Shown here: piece after piece, positions 32,981-40,535 of the stretch
How the letters are laid out: every line of letters starts with the position of its first letter
Position numbering within the stretch: the stretch's first letter is position 1
Assembly (NCBI RefSeq): GCF_900086645.1
Contig: NZ_LT576451.1
Location: 992,001-1,056,000, forward strand
Source: Curtobacterium sp. 9128
Lineage (GTDB): Bacteria > Actinomycetota > Actinomycetes > Actinomycetales > Microbacteriaceae
Direction of reading: 5' to 3'
Length of the DNA stretch: 64,000 nt
Position numbers and translations under genes: made by a program
Notes under the pieces: generated by a model
Told to the model about the DNA's origin: nothing
The model's database searches: none
Seen by the model: the letters and a program-made list of their open reading frames with translations, nothing else

Positions 32981-34683
32981 CCCCGCCACGAGCCTCCAGT
33001 CCGAAGAACCAGCCGTCCACTGCGCGCAAGGTCCCCGTCCGTCGCGCCGTCGTGATCGGCGGCGGCATCAGCGGACTCGCGTCCGCCGCACTGCTGGCGC
33101 GGGACGGCTTCGCCGTCACCGTGCTCGAGCAGCGCACCCAGCTCGGCGGACGCGCCGGGTCGTGGGAGCGGGACGGCTTCCGGTTCGACACCGGGCCGTC
33201 GTGGTACCTCATGCCCGAGGTGTTCGACCACTTCTTCCAGCTGCTCGGCACCAGCGCCGACGAGCAGCTCGACCTCGTGAAGCTCGACCCCGGGTACCGC
33301 GTCTACAGCGAGGGGTACGACGACCCGATCGACCTGCGGGCTTCTCGCGAGGACAACCTCGCGCTGTTCGAGTCGATCGAGCCGGGGGCCGGCGCCCGGA
33401 TGGCGAAGTACCTCGACTCCGCTGCCGAGACGTACGAGATGGCCGTCCGGCGCTTCCTGTACGGCACGTTCCAGGACTTCCGGAAGCTCGCGGCCCCCGA
33501 CGTGCTGCTCCGCATGGGCAAGCTCGCGCGGCTGCTCATCGAGCCGCTGTCGACGTTCGCCGAGTCCGCAGTGCGGGATCGTCGCCTGTGGCAGATCCTC
33601 GGCTACCCGGCCGTGTTCCTCGGCACCAGCCCGTATGCCGCACCGAGCATGTACCACCTGATGAGCCACCTGGACCTCGCCGACGGAGTGCTCTACCCGA
33701 AGGGCGGCATCACCGAGGTCATCGCGGCCGTCGAACGCGTCGCCCGGGCCGAAGGGGCGCAGATCATCGCCGGCGCCAAGGTCGAGCGGATCCAGGTCGA
33801 GGGCGGCCACGTCACCGGCGTCGTGCACCGAGACCGTCGTGGCGCGCAGCACGTCGCACCGGCGGACGTCGTCGTGAGCGCCGCCGACCTCCGGCACACC
33901 GAGATGCAGCTCCTCGACCGCGAGCATCGGACGCACGACGAGTCGCACTGGAAGAAGCGCGACCCCGGCCCCTCCGCCGTGCTCGTCTACCTCGGCGTCG
34001 ACGGGCCGGTTCCGGGGCTCCTGCACCACACGCTGGTGTTCACCGCGGACTGGAAGGCGAACTTCGGCGCGGTGTTCGGTGACGACCGGCACGTGCCCGA
34101 CCCCGCGTCGATCTACGTCTGCGCCCCGTCCGAGACCGACCCGACCGTCGCACCGCGGGGATCGAGCAACCTGTTCATCCTGGTGCCGCTCCCCGCCGAC
34201 GTCGGCATCGGCAAGGGCGGGCTCGACGGCGCGGGTGACTACGAGGTCGAGCAGATCGCGGACCGCGCCATCGACGTCGTCGCCGAACGGTCGGGCGTGC
34301 CGGACCTCCGCGACCGCATCCGGGTGCGCAAGACGATCGGCCCCCGGGACTTCGCGGACGACTTCAACGCGTGGAGCGGCTCGATGCTCGGGCCGGCGCA
34401 CACGCTCAAGCAGAGTGCGTTCTTCCGCGAGGGCAACGCCTCCGAGAAGGTCGAGGGGCTCTACTACGCGGGGTCCTCGACGATCCCGGGCATCGGGCTG
34501 CCGATGTGCCTGATCAGCGCCGAGGTACTGCTGAAGCGCATCCACGGGGACACCTCGACCGAGCCGCTGCCGACGCCACTCGAGCGTGCGGACGGTGCAC
34601 CGCCCCGCCCGCAGAAGCGCGCGCCGCGGCGGACGCCGACCACGCCGCTGCCTCCGACCAAGACCCCGGCCGCGACGACCTGA
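32977..34683 (+). CDS. crtI: Phytoene desaturase
   Basis: This 568-residue FAD-dependent desaturase has the dinucleotide motif VIGGGISGLASAALLARDGF (about residues 28-47), GPSWYLMPEVFDHFF, MYHLMSHLDLADGVLYPKGGI and the C-terminal YYAGSSTIPGIGLPMCLISAEV. It converts phytoene to lycopene in four desaturation steps. ATG 32977 overlaps the crtB stop (ATGA), with AAGGGAGAGG before it. The N-terminus includes a half-site of the GAGCCTCCAGTCC repeat (ASSP), and the C-terminus has a Pro/Arg/Thr-rich extension. Confidence 0.93.
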   Translation: MTPPRASSPKNQPSTARKVPVRRAVVIGGGISGLASAALLARDGFAVTVLEQRTQLGGRAGSWERDGFRFDTGPSWYLMPEVFDHFFQLLGTSADEQLDLVKLDPGYRVYSEGYDDPIDLRASREDNLALFESIEPGAGARMAKYLDSAAETYEMAVRRFLYGTFQDFRKLAAPDVLLRMGKLARLLIEPLSTFAESAVRDRRLWQILGYPAVFLGTSPYAAPSMYHLMSHLDLADGVLYPKGGITEVIAAVERVARAEGAQIIAGAKVERIQVEGGHVTGVVHRDRRGAQHVAPADVVVSAADLRHTEMQLLDREHRTHDESHWKKRDPGPSAVLVYLGVDGPVPGLLHHTLVFTADWKANFGAVFGDDRHVPDPASIYVCAPSETDPTVAPRGSSNLFILVPLPADVGIGKGGLDGAGDYEVEQIADRAIDVVAERSGVPDLRDRIRVRKTIGPRDFADDFNAWSGSMLGPAHTLKQSAFFREGNASEKVEGLYYAGSSTIPGIGLPMCLISAEVLLKRIHGDTSTEPLPTPLERADGAPPRPQKRAPRRTPTTPLPPTKTPAATT

Positions 34684-35018
34684 TGCCAGGGCTGTACCTC
34701 CTCGGGCTCCTCGTGGCGCTCACCGGGATGACCGTGCTCGACGCGCGCTTCCGGCTGTTCTTCTGGCGGGCGCCGTGGCGGGCCGCGGCCGTGATGGCGG
34801 TCGGCGTCGCGTTCTTCCTGGTCTGGGACGCCGCTGGTGTGGGGCTCGGCATCTTCTTCATCGGGCAGCAGCGCCTGCTGACCGGCGTCCTGCTGGCGCC
34901 GGACGTCCCGCTCGAAGAGGTCTTCTTCCTGCTGCTGCTCGGCTACACGACGATGAACCTGATCGGGTTCATCCGGCCCCGCGTGGCCCGGGCGCTCGAT
35001 CGGGCGGGGGACCGGTGA
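34683..35018 (+). CDS. crtYe: C50 carotenoid cyclase subunit CrtYe
   Basis: This 111-residue membrane protein belongs to the heterodimeric lycopene-cyclase domain family, with three helices and the PLEE motif (VPLEEVFFLLLLG, about residues 79-91). With CrtYf it cyclises the C50 flavuxanthin-type intermediate made by CrtEb. Its ATG shares one base with the crtI stop (TGATG). Confidence 0.9.
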   Translation: MPGLYLLGLLVALTGMTVLDARFRLFFWRAPWRAAAVMAVGVAFFLVWDAAGVGLGIFFIGQQRLLTGVLLAPDVPLEEVFFLLLLGYTTMNLIGFIRPRVARALDRAGDR

Positions 35019-35413
35019 CCGGCTCCGGCGCGTACGCGCTCCTCAGCCTGCCGTTCTTCGGGGTCGTCGCCGTGGTCGGGATCGTGGCAGCGGTGGTCGC
35101 GGCACGTCGCCAGCGCCGGCTCGGGCGCGACGTCCACCGCCGACGCCGCACGGGCGTGGTCACCGGGCTCGTCGCCGGTGTCGTGCTGCTCGTGATGACG
35201 ATCGTGTTCGACAACGTCATCGTCACGCTCCGCGTCGTCGCCTACGACCCGGCGCTCATCAGCGGCATGAAGATCGGAGCGATCCCGATCGAGGACCTGG
35301 CGTACTCGATCGCGGCCGTCGTCCTGCTGCCGAGCCTCTGGGTGCTGTTCGACCGCAGCCACGGGACGGACCACGAGACCCAGCCATCCACCGGACAGGA
35401 GCACGACCGATGA
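35015..35413 (+). CDS. crtYf: C50 carotenoid cyclase subunit CrtYf
   Basis: This 132-residue membrane protein has three helices and the family PxE motif IPIEDLAYSIAAVVLLPSLW (about residues 93-112). It is the second subunit of the cyclase. GTG 35015 overlaps the CrtYe stop (GTGA). Which ring type (epsilon in decaprenoxanthin, beta or gamma in others) results cannot be told from sequence by eye; the gene names follow the Corynebacterium pattern. Confidence 0.88.
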   Translation: MTGSGAYALLSLPFFGVVAVVGIVAAVVAARRQRRLGRDVHRRRRTGVVTGLVAGVVLLVMTIVFDNVIVTLRVVAYDPALISGMKIGAIPIEDLAYSIAAVVLLPSLWVLFDRSHGTDHETQPSTGQEHDR

Positions 35414-36303
35414 CGGCGACCCCGGCCTCCCGGCAGTCCACCATGCGCGCGCTGTTCACCTCGTCGCGCCCGATCAGCTGGGTGAACACCGCGTACCCGT
35501 TCGGCGCCGCCTACCTGCTCGGCAGCGGGGAGCACTTCTCGATCCTCGCGTTCCTGATCGGCGTCGTGTACTTCCTGGTGCCGTACAACCTCGCGATGTA
35601 CGGCATCAACGACGTCTTCGACTACGAGTCCGACCTGCGGAACCCCCGGAAGGGCGGCGTCGAGGGGGCGCTGCTCGACAAGAGCGTCCACCGGACGACA
35701 CTCTGGGCGGTCGTCATCACGAACGTGCCGTTCCTCGTCGCGCTCGTGCTGCTGGGCGGCCCGTGGTCGTGGCTGGTCCTCGCGATCAGCGTCTTCGCGG
35801 TGATCGCCTACTCGGCACCGGGGCTGCGGTTCAAGGAGAAGCCGTTCCTCGACTCACTGACGTCGTCGACGCACTTCGTGTCGCCGGCGGTCTACGGGCT
35901 CGCGCTCGCCGGGACGCACTGGACCGGGCAGCTCGTCGCCGTGTGCGTGGCGTTCTTCCTGTGGGGCGTCGCCTCGCACGCGTTCGGCGCAGTGCAGGAC
36001 GTGCTCGCCGACCGGGCCGGCGGGATCGGCTCGGTCGCGACCGTGATCGGTGCGCGGACGACCGTGCGCCTGGCGTTCGTGGCGTACGTGGTGGCCGGGA
36101 TCGCGCTGCTGTTCTCGGCGTTCCCGGGGCCGATCGCCGCCGTGGTCGTGATCCCGTACGCGCTGAACGTGCTGCCGTGGTGGAACGTCACGGACGACGG
36201 CGCCGAGTCGGCGAACGCGGGGTGGAAGCGGTTCCTGTGGATCAACTACCTCGCCGGCTTCCTGGTGACGATGACGCTCATCGCCTACGCGTTCACGCGC
36301 TGA
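35410..36303 (+). CDS. crtEb: Lycopene elongase (UbiA-family prenyltransferase)
   Basis: This 297-residue membrane prenyltransferase has about nine helices, the Asp-rich motif NDVFDYESDLRNPRKGGVEG (about residues 67-86) and a second motif DVLADRAGGIGSVATVIGAR. It adds two C5 units to lycopene to give C50 flavuxanthin-type carotenoid, which CrtYe/Yf then cyclise. ATG overlaps crtYf (ATGA). Last gene of the operon; repeat array D follows. Confidence 0.92.
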   Translation: MTATPASRQSTMRALFTSSRPISWVNTAYPFGAAYLLGSGEHFSILAFLIGVVYFLVPYNLAMYGINDVFDYESDLRNPRKGGVEGALLDKSVHRTTLWAVVITNVPFLVALVLLGGPWSWLVLAISVFAVIAYSAPGLRFKEKPFLDSLTSSTHFVSPAVYGLALAGTHWTGQLVAVCVAFFLWGVASHAFGAVQDVLADRAGGIGSVATVIGARTTVRLAFVAYVVAGIALLFSAFPGPIAAVVVIPYALNVLPWWNVTDDGAESANAGWKRFLWINYLAGFLVTMTLIAYAFTR

Positions 36304-36347
36304 GCGGGGGCGCCGCGGGCGCGCGCGGCGCGGGTCGCGGCGCGGGT

Positions 36348-36440
36348 CGCTTCGCGCGTAGGAAGTCGAATCGCGCGTAGGTGTCCTGGATTCCAGACCA
36401 CCCACGCGCGAAACGACCTCCCATGGCATGCGTTGTGGGA
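36348..36440. repeat. 19-base palindromic repeat array, copy D, with TCCCA-TGGGA hairpin
   Basis: Units TTCGCGCGTAGGAAGTCG and AATCGCGCGTAGGTGTCCTGGA face a decayed inverse unit (CCACCCACGCGCGAAACG). Then comes TCCCATGGCATGCGTTGTGGGA (36419-36440), the same small hairpin as in copies A and E. It lies between crtEb and the next gene, both on the plus strand. Confidence 0.85.
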
Positions 36441-36508
36441 AGGAACCGCGCGCCTGACAGACTGGACGCGCGCGACGACAGCGCAGTCGAACACGAAGGA
36501 GTGCACGC

Positions 36509-37573
36509 ATGACGGTCCGCATCATCCACGTCGGTCTCGGAGGGTGGGGCGGCAGCTGGGCCCGCACTGCACTCCCCGCGGTGTCGGAGGTCGAGGTGGT
36601 CGGGATCGCCGACCCGAGTGCGCCGACGCTCGAGGCCGTCCGGAAGGACCTCGGGCTGCCGGAGTCCGCCGCGTTCGGCTCCCTGACCGATGCGCTCCAG
36701 GCCGTCGACGCCGACGCCGTGGTCATCACCGCCCCGGCCGTCACGCACGTGCCGCTCGCCCTCGAGGCCCTCGCCGCGGGCAAGCACGTCCTGGTCGAGA
36801 AGCCCTTCGCCAACAGCGCCGCCGAAGCCGCCGAGGCCGTGCACCTCGCGGAGGAGCTCGGCCTCGTGCTGCAGGTCAGCCAGAACTACCGCTACTACCC
36901 GGCGCCTCGCGTCACGAAGGACCTCCTCGCCGCCGGTGCCGTCGGTGAGCTCTCGGCGATCAACATCGACTTCCGCCAGTGGGACAACGACCGCGCGTTC
37001 GAGGACCACCCGCACTACCGGTTCCCGCACGCGATGATCAACGACATGGCGATCCACCACTTCGACCTGCTCCGCATGGTCACCGGCAAGGAGGCCGTGC
37101 GGGTCTACGCCAGGGCCACCTACCCGTCCTTCAGCAAGTACCAGGACGAGGCGGTCGCGTCGATGCTCATCGAGATGGAGGACGGCATCGTCGTCAGCTA
37201 CCGCGGCAGCTGGCTCAGCCGCGGGGAGCACACCCCGTGGGCCGGCGAGTGGAGCATCCAGGGCGAGGACGGCGAACTCCAGTTCACCAGCCGGGGCGGG
37301 GAGCCCGGCGACGTCAGCTGGGACCGCGTCACCGTCCGGAAGCCCGAGGGATCCGGTCGGACGTCCGGGGAGTCCGCTCGGACGTCCGTCGAGCTCCCGA
37401 CTGCGGAGCACCACGACCGGCAGGGCGGGCTCCAGGCGTTCGCCCGTTCGGTGTCGAGCGGCGACGTCCCGGAGACGAGCGGGCGCGACAACCTCAGGAG
37501 CCTCGCGCTCATGGAGGCGGCCACCCGCTCAGCAGCGTCCGGCCTGCCCGAGGACGTCGTCGTCCCGAGCTGA
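36509..37573 (+). CDS. Gfo/Idh/MocA-family oxidoreductase
   Basis: This 354-residue protein has an N-terminal NAD(P)-binding Rossmann fold (IIHVGLGGWGGSWARTALP), the family motif ALAAGKHVLVEKPFAN (about residues 88-103, with the EKP lysine) and a C-terminal domain with the substrate-side NDMAIHHFDLLRMV. Such enzymes oxidise or reduce sugar or inositol carbons; the substrate is unknown. GAAGGAG precedes the ATG. A Ser/Arg-rich insertion (residues about 281-294) is encoded by a duplicated TCGGACGTCCG. The stop codon is the first part of an 11-base tandem array. Confidence 0.88.
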   Translation: MTVRIIHVGLGGWGGSWARTALPAVSEVEVVGIADPSAPTLEAVRKDLGLPESAAFGSLTDALQAVDADAVVITAPAVTHVPLALEALAAGKHVLVEKPFANSAAEAAEAVHLAEELGLVLQVSQNYRYYPAPRVTKDLLAAGAVGELSAINIDFRQWDNDRAFEDHPHYRFPHAMINDMAIHHFDLLRMVTGKEAVRVYARATYPSFSKYQDEAVASMLIEMEDGIVVSYRGSWLSRGEHTPWAGEWSIQGEDGELQFTSRGGEPGDVSWDRVTVRKPEGSGRTSGESARTSVELPTAEHHDRQGGLQAFARSVSSGDVPETSGRDNLRSLALMEAATRSAASGLPEDVVVPS

Positions 37574-37670
37574 GACCGAGCGGACACCGGGCCGAGACCG
37601 AGCGGACACCGGGCCGAGACCGGGCCGAGGCCGGGCCGAGACCGGGCCGTCACCGGGCCGACACCGATCA
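37572..37670. repeat. 11-base tandem repeat array, nine units
   Basis: Nine consecutive 11-base units with consensus GAGACCGGGCC (first four alternate GAGACCGAGCG and GACACCGGGCC), exactly 99 bases with no gap. The array begins within the stop codon of the upstream gene, so unit number could change without harm to it. The period equals about one helical turn. Confidence 0.85.
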
Positions 37671-37679
37671 TCCGCCACG

Positions 37680-37717
37680 CGCGAGCCGGACGCAGCCAGG
37701 GCCGCGTCCGGCTCGCG
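37680..37717. terminator. Hairpin after the tandem array
   Basis: CGCGAGCCGGACGC (37680-37693) pairs exactly with GCGTCCGGCTCGCG (37704-37717). It follows the oxidoreductase gene and precedes the DUF3618-like gene by 17 bases. Confidence 0.7.
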
Positions 37718-37734
37718 ACGTGTACGAACGATGT

Positions 37735-38199
37735 ATGGCGAACGACAGTCTCCCCGAGCTCGAGCTCGCGAACGTCCGCACCCGTGAACGCATCACCGAC
37801 ACCGTCGACCGGATCCGGCACAAGGTGGACGTCCCCGCGCGCACCCGCCTCGCGATCGCGAAGACGAAGCAGCGTTGGCACCGCGACCCCACCCCGCTCG
37901 TGGCGCTCGCCGCGACCGCCGCGGCCGGCATCGCGGCGATCGTGGTGGGTGTCCGGATCCGGAACTCCCCGGCCGCGCGCCTCGACGCACTCCGCACCCC
38001 GGCTCCCGTCCCGGTGTTCAAGCCCGTCAAGGTGGGCAAGGACGGGACCGCGAAGGGCGTGCCCGTGTTCGCACGCAAGGACGACAAGCACAACCCGGTG
38101 CTACAGGACCAGAAGGCCTCCGAGAAGCGCCGCGAGACGGTGCAGAAGCAGGCGAAGAAGGCCGGCAAGCGCGCCGCCAAGCGAGCGAAGAGGATCTGA
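37735..38199 (+). CDS. DUF3618-like membrane protein
   Basis: This 154-residue protein has an N-terminal helix of the DUF3618 type (RTRERITDTVDRIRHKVDVPARTRLAIAK), one membrane segment (about residues 58-75) and a Lys/Arg/Ala-rich C-terminus. It precedes a YihY-family gene by two bases, a usual actinobacterial pairing. Role unknown; probably a membrane-associated accessory protein. Confidence 0.7.
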   Translation: MANDSLPELELANVRTRERITDTVDRIRHKVDVPARTRLAIAKTKQRWHRDPTPLVALAATAAAGIAAIVVGVRIRNSPAARLDALRTPAPVPVFKPVKVGKDGTAKGVPVFARKDDKHNPVLQDQKASEKRRETVQKQAKKAGKRAAKRAKRI

Positions 38200-38201
38200 C
38201 C

Positions 38202-39227
38202 ATGGCGCGAGAGCACCACAAGCCGGACCCGGACGACCCCCGGAAGGCGGACAGCCCCACGGAGCTGACGAAGCCCACGCTCGTCTACACGCTGAAGAAG
38301 ACGCTCCGCGAGTTCTCCGCGGACCAGTGCACCGACCTCGCAGCGAGCCTGACGTACTACACGGTCCTGGCGCTCTTCCCCGGGCTGCTGGCGATCGTGT
38401 CGATCCTCGGCCTCGTCGGGCAGGCGCAGTCGGTCGTCGACACGTTGCTCGACATCGTCAAGAACGTCGGATCGGCGCAGATCGCATCCCTGCTCGAGGA
38501 GCCGATCAACAGCCTCGTCCGGTCGCCGGCGGCACCCATCACCTTCATCGTCGGTGTCGTCGGCGCGCTCTGGTCGGCCTCCGGGTACGTCGGTGCCTTC
38601 GGCCGCGCGATGAACCGCATCTACAACGTCCGCGAGGGCCGGCCGATCTGGAAGCTCCGCCCGACGATGCTCGGTGTCACGCTGTTCACCGTCGTCCTGC
38701 TCGTGATCGGACTGCTGGCGCTCGTGAGCGGACCCATCGCGCGGAGCTTCGGCGACACGATCGGTCTCGGCGACGTGGCCGTCACGGTGCTGTCGATCGT
38801 GCAGTGGCCGATCCTGCTCGTCATCGCGATCATCGTCGTCGCGGTGCTCTACTACTGGTCGCCGAACGTCAAGCAGCCGAAGTTCCGGTGGGTGAGCGGC
38901 GGGTCGATCCTCGCGATCCTGATCCTCGTCATCGCGAGTGTCGGATTCGGGTTCTACGTCGCGAACTTCTCGAACTACAACGCCACGTACGGGTCCCTCG
39001 GTGGCGTCATCGTGTTCCTGCTGTGGGTCTGGATCACGAACAACGCGCTGCTGTTCGGCGCGGAGTTCGACGCGGAGCTCGAGCGCGGGCGACAGCTGCA
39101 GGCCGGCATCCGTGCCGAGGAGGACATCCAGCTCCCGGAACGCGACACCCGGCAGATCGAGAAGCAGGACGAGAAGCGTGCGCAGGACGTCCTCGACGGC
39201 ATCAAGATCCGGGAGGGCCGGGGATAG
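38202..39227 (+). CDS. YihY/BrkB-family membrane protein
   Basis: This 341-residue protein has six membrane segments and the family start DLAASLTYYTVLALFPGLLAIVSILG, with the later NAPTYGSLGGVIVFLLWVWI-type region (here NYNATYGSLGGVIVFLLWVW) and NNALLFGAEFDAELER. Once called ribonuclease BN by error, the family is of uncertain transport function. It is cotranscribed with the upstream DUF3618-like gene. The C-terminus is a charged cytoplasmic helix. Confidence 0.9.
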   Translation: MAREHHKPDPDDPRKADSPTELTKPTLVYTLKKTLREFSADQCTDLAASLTYYTVLALFPGLLAIVSILGLVGQAQSVVDTLLDIVKNVGSAQIASLLEEPINSLVRSPAAPITFIVGVVGALWSASGYVGAFGRAMNRIYNVREGRPIWKLRPTMLGVTLFTVVLLVIGLLALVSGPIARSFGDTIGLGDVAVTVLSIVQWPILLVIAIIVVAVLYYWSPNVKQPKFRWVSGGSILAILILVIASVGFGFYVANFSNYNATYGSLGGVIVFLLWVWITNNALLFGAEFDAELERGRQLQAGIRAEEDIQLPERDTRQIEKQDEKRAQDVLDGIKIREGRG

Positions 39228-39257
39228 CTCCCGGATGCGTCCGTTACGGTTCCGGGC

Positions 39258-39749
39258 GTGCCGTCCTTCCTCGAGGGGCTCCCGTTCTGGTGGCTCGTCC
39301 TCGCGCTCTTCCTGATCGTGTTCTGCCGTGCGCAGGCCACGTACTGGATCGCGCGTGGAGCCGTCGCCGGCGCATCGCGCTCCCGGTGGGGCCGCTGGCT
39401 CGACTCCGCCGCGGTCCGTCGCGGCTCGGCGCTCCTCGACCGATGGGGGCTCCCCGTCGTGACGGTGAGTTTCGTGACGGTCGGGCTGCAGACGGTGATG
39501 AACGCGGCAGCCGGGCTCGCCCGTGTCCCGTGGCGGCGGTACCTGCTCGCGATGGTGCCCGGGTGCGTCGCGTGGGCGTTCCTCTACGCCACGGTCGGGC
39601 TCGCGGTGTTCTGGGCCGTCGTCGCGGCGCTCGCCGGCTCGCCGTGGGGGATCGCAGCGGTGGCCCTCCTGGTGGTCGCCGCGGTCGTCGCGGTGACGGT
39701 CGTGCGGCACCGCGGCAGCCGGACGGGAGGCTCGTCCCGCCTTCCGTAG
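39258..39749 (+). CDS. DedA-like (VTT) small membrane protein
   Basis: This 163-residue protein has about four hydrophobic segments and the region AAGLARVPWRRYLLAMVPGCVAWAFLYATVG, like the conserved part of DedA/VTT-domain lipid scramblases (G-x-x-R-M-x-x-x-x-F). It is shorter than full DedA proteins (about 200), lacking part of the N-terminal half. GTG start 39258. Its last residues (SRTGGSSRLP) are encoded by a GGACGGGAGGCTCGTC repeat half-site, which has probably replaced the original C-terminus. Confidence 0.7.
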   Translation: MPSFLEGLPFWWLVLALFLIVFCRAQATYWIARGAVAGASRSRWGRWLDSAAVRRGSALLDRWGLPVVTVSFVTVGLQTVMNAAAGLARVPWRRYLLAMVPGCVAWAFLYATVGLAVFWAVVAALAGSPWGIAAVALLVVAAVVAVTVVRHRGSRTGGSSRLP

Positions 39750-39759
39750 GCTGGCCTGC

Positions 39760-40455
39760 GTGACGCACGCACAGCCTCCAGTCCGTCCGGTCGCCCTGGT
39801 GACCGGAGCCACCCGCGGCATCGGCCGCGCGATCGCGGCCGACCTCGGCCGCACCCACCACGTGCTCGTCGGCGGCCGGACGGCCGACGCGGTGGACGCC
39901 GTCGTGGCGGAGCTCCCGAGCGCGTCGCGGTTCGTCGGGGACCTCGGCGCCGGCGACGTCCCCGAGCTGCCTGCTCGACTCGACGTGCTCGTGCACTCCG
40001 CCGGTGTCGAGCAGGGCAACCGCATCGCGGACACCCCGCGGTCCACGTGGGAGGCGGTCTTCGCCACGAACGTCTTCGCCGTCGCCGAGCTCACGCGCCT
40101 CGCGCTGCCGGCACTCCGGGCGTCCCGCGGCATCGTCGTGACGATCAACTCCGGCTCGGGCTTCGTATCGGGCCCGGGCGGCGGGGTCTACGGCGCGTCG
40201 AAGTTCGCGCTCCGGGCCTTCACCGACGCCCTGCGCGAAGAGGAACGTCCGAACGGCGTGCGGGTGTCGAGCGTGCACCCCGGTCGGACGGACTCGGACA
40301 TGCAGCGGGCGCTGACGGAGAAGCTCGGCGAGACCTACGACACCGAGTACTTCCTCGCGCCGCAGGACGTCGCCGACGCGGTCCGCACGGTGGTGGACCT
40401 GCCGGCACGCGGCGCGATCGAGACGCTCTCGATCCGCCCGACACGACGGCGGTGA
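39760..40455 (+). CDS. Short-chain dehydrogenase/reductase
   Basis: This 231-residue SDR has the cofactor motif VTGATRGIGRAIA (about residues 14-26), the HSAGV equivalent of NNAG and the catalytic Ser of INSGSGF with YGASK (Tyr/Lys). Members act on a wide range of alcohols or ketones. GTG start at 39760, ten bases after the previous stop, so it may be co-transcribed. Its first codons contain the AGCCTCCAGTCCGTCC repeat half-site. Confidence 0.9.
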   Translation: MTHAQPPVRPVALVTGATRGIGRAIAADLGRTHHVLVGGRTADAVDAVVAELPSASRFVGDLGAGDVPELPARLDVLVHSAGVEQGNRIADTPRSTWEAVFATNVFAVAELTRLALPALRASRGIVVTINSGSGFVSGPGGGVYGASKFALRAFTDALREEERPNGVRVSSVHPGRTDSDMQRALTEKLGETYDTEYFLAPQDVADAVRTVVDLPARGAIETLSIRPTRRR

Positions 40456-40535
40456 AAGCATCGTGCATTGTAGTATTTTGAATATAGAACATGAAGTATG
40501 GTTGATGCGTCCCTGCCCCGACGCTGGAAGTCGCC

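Noticed and set aside
35763..36380. A frame ending in RKSNRA that mimics the SMR tail
   Set aside because: The frame is a shadow of crtEb that reads into array D; the similar ending only shows that the same repeat is present.
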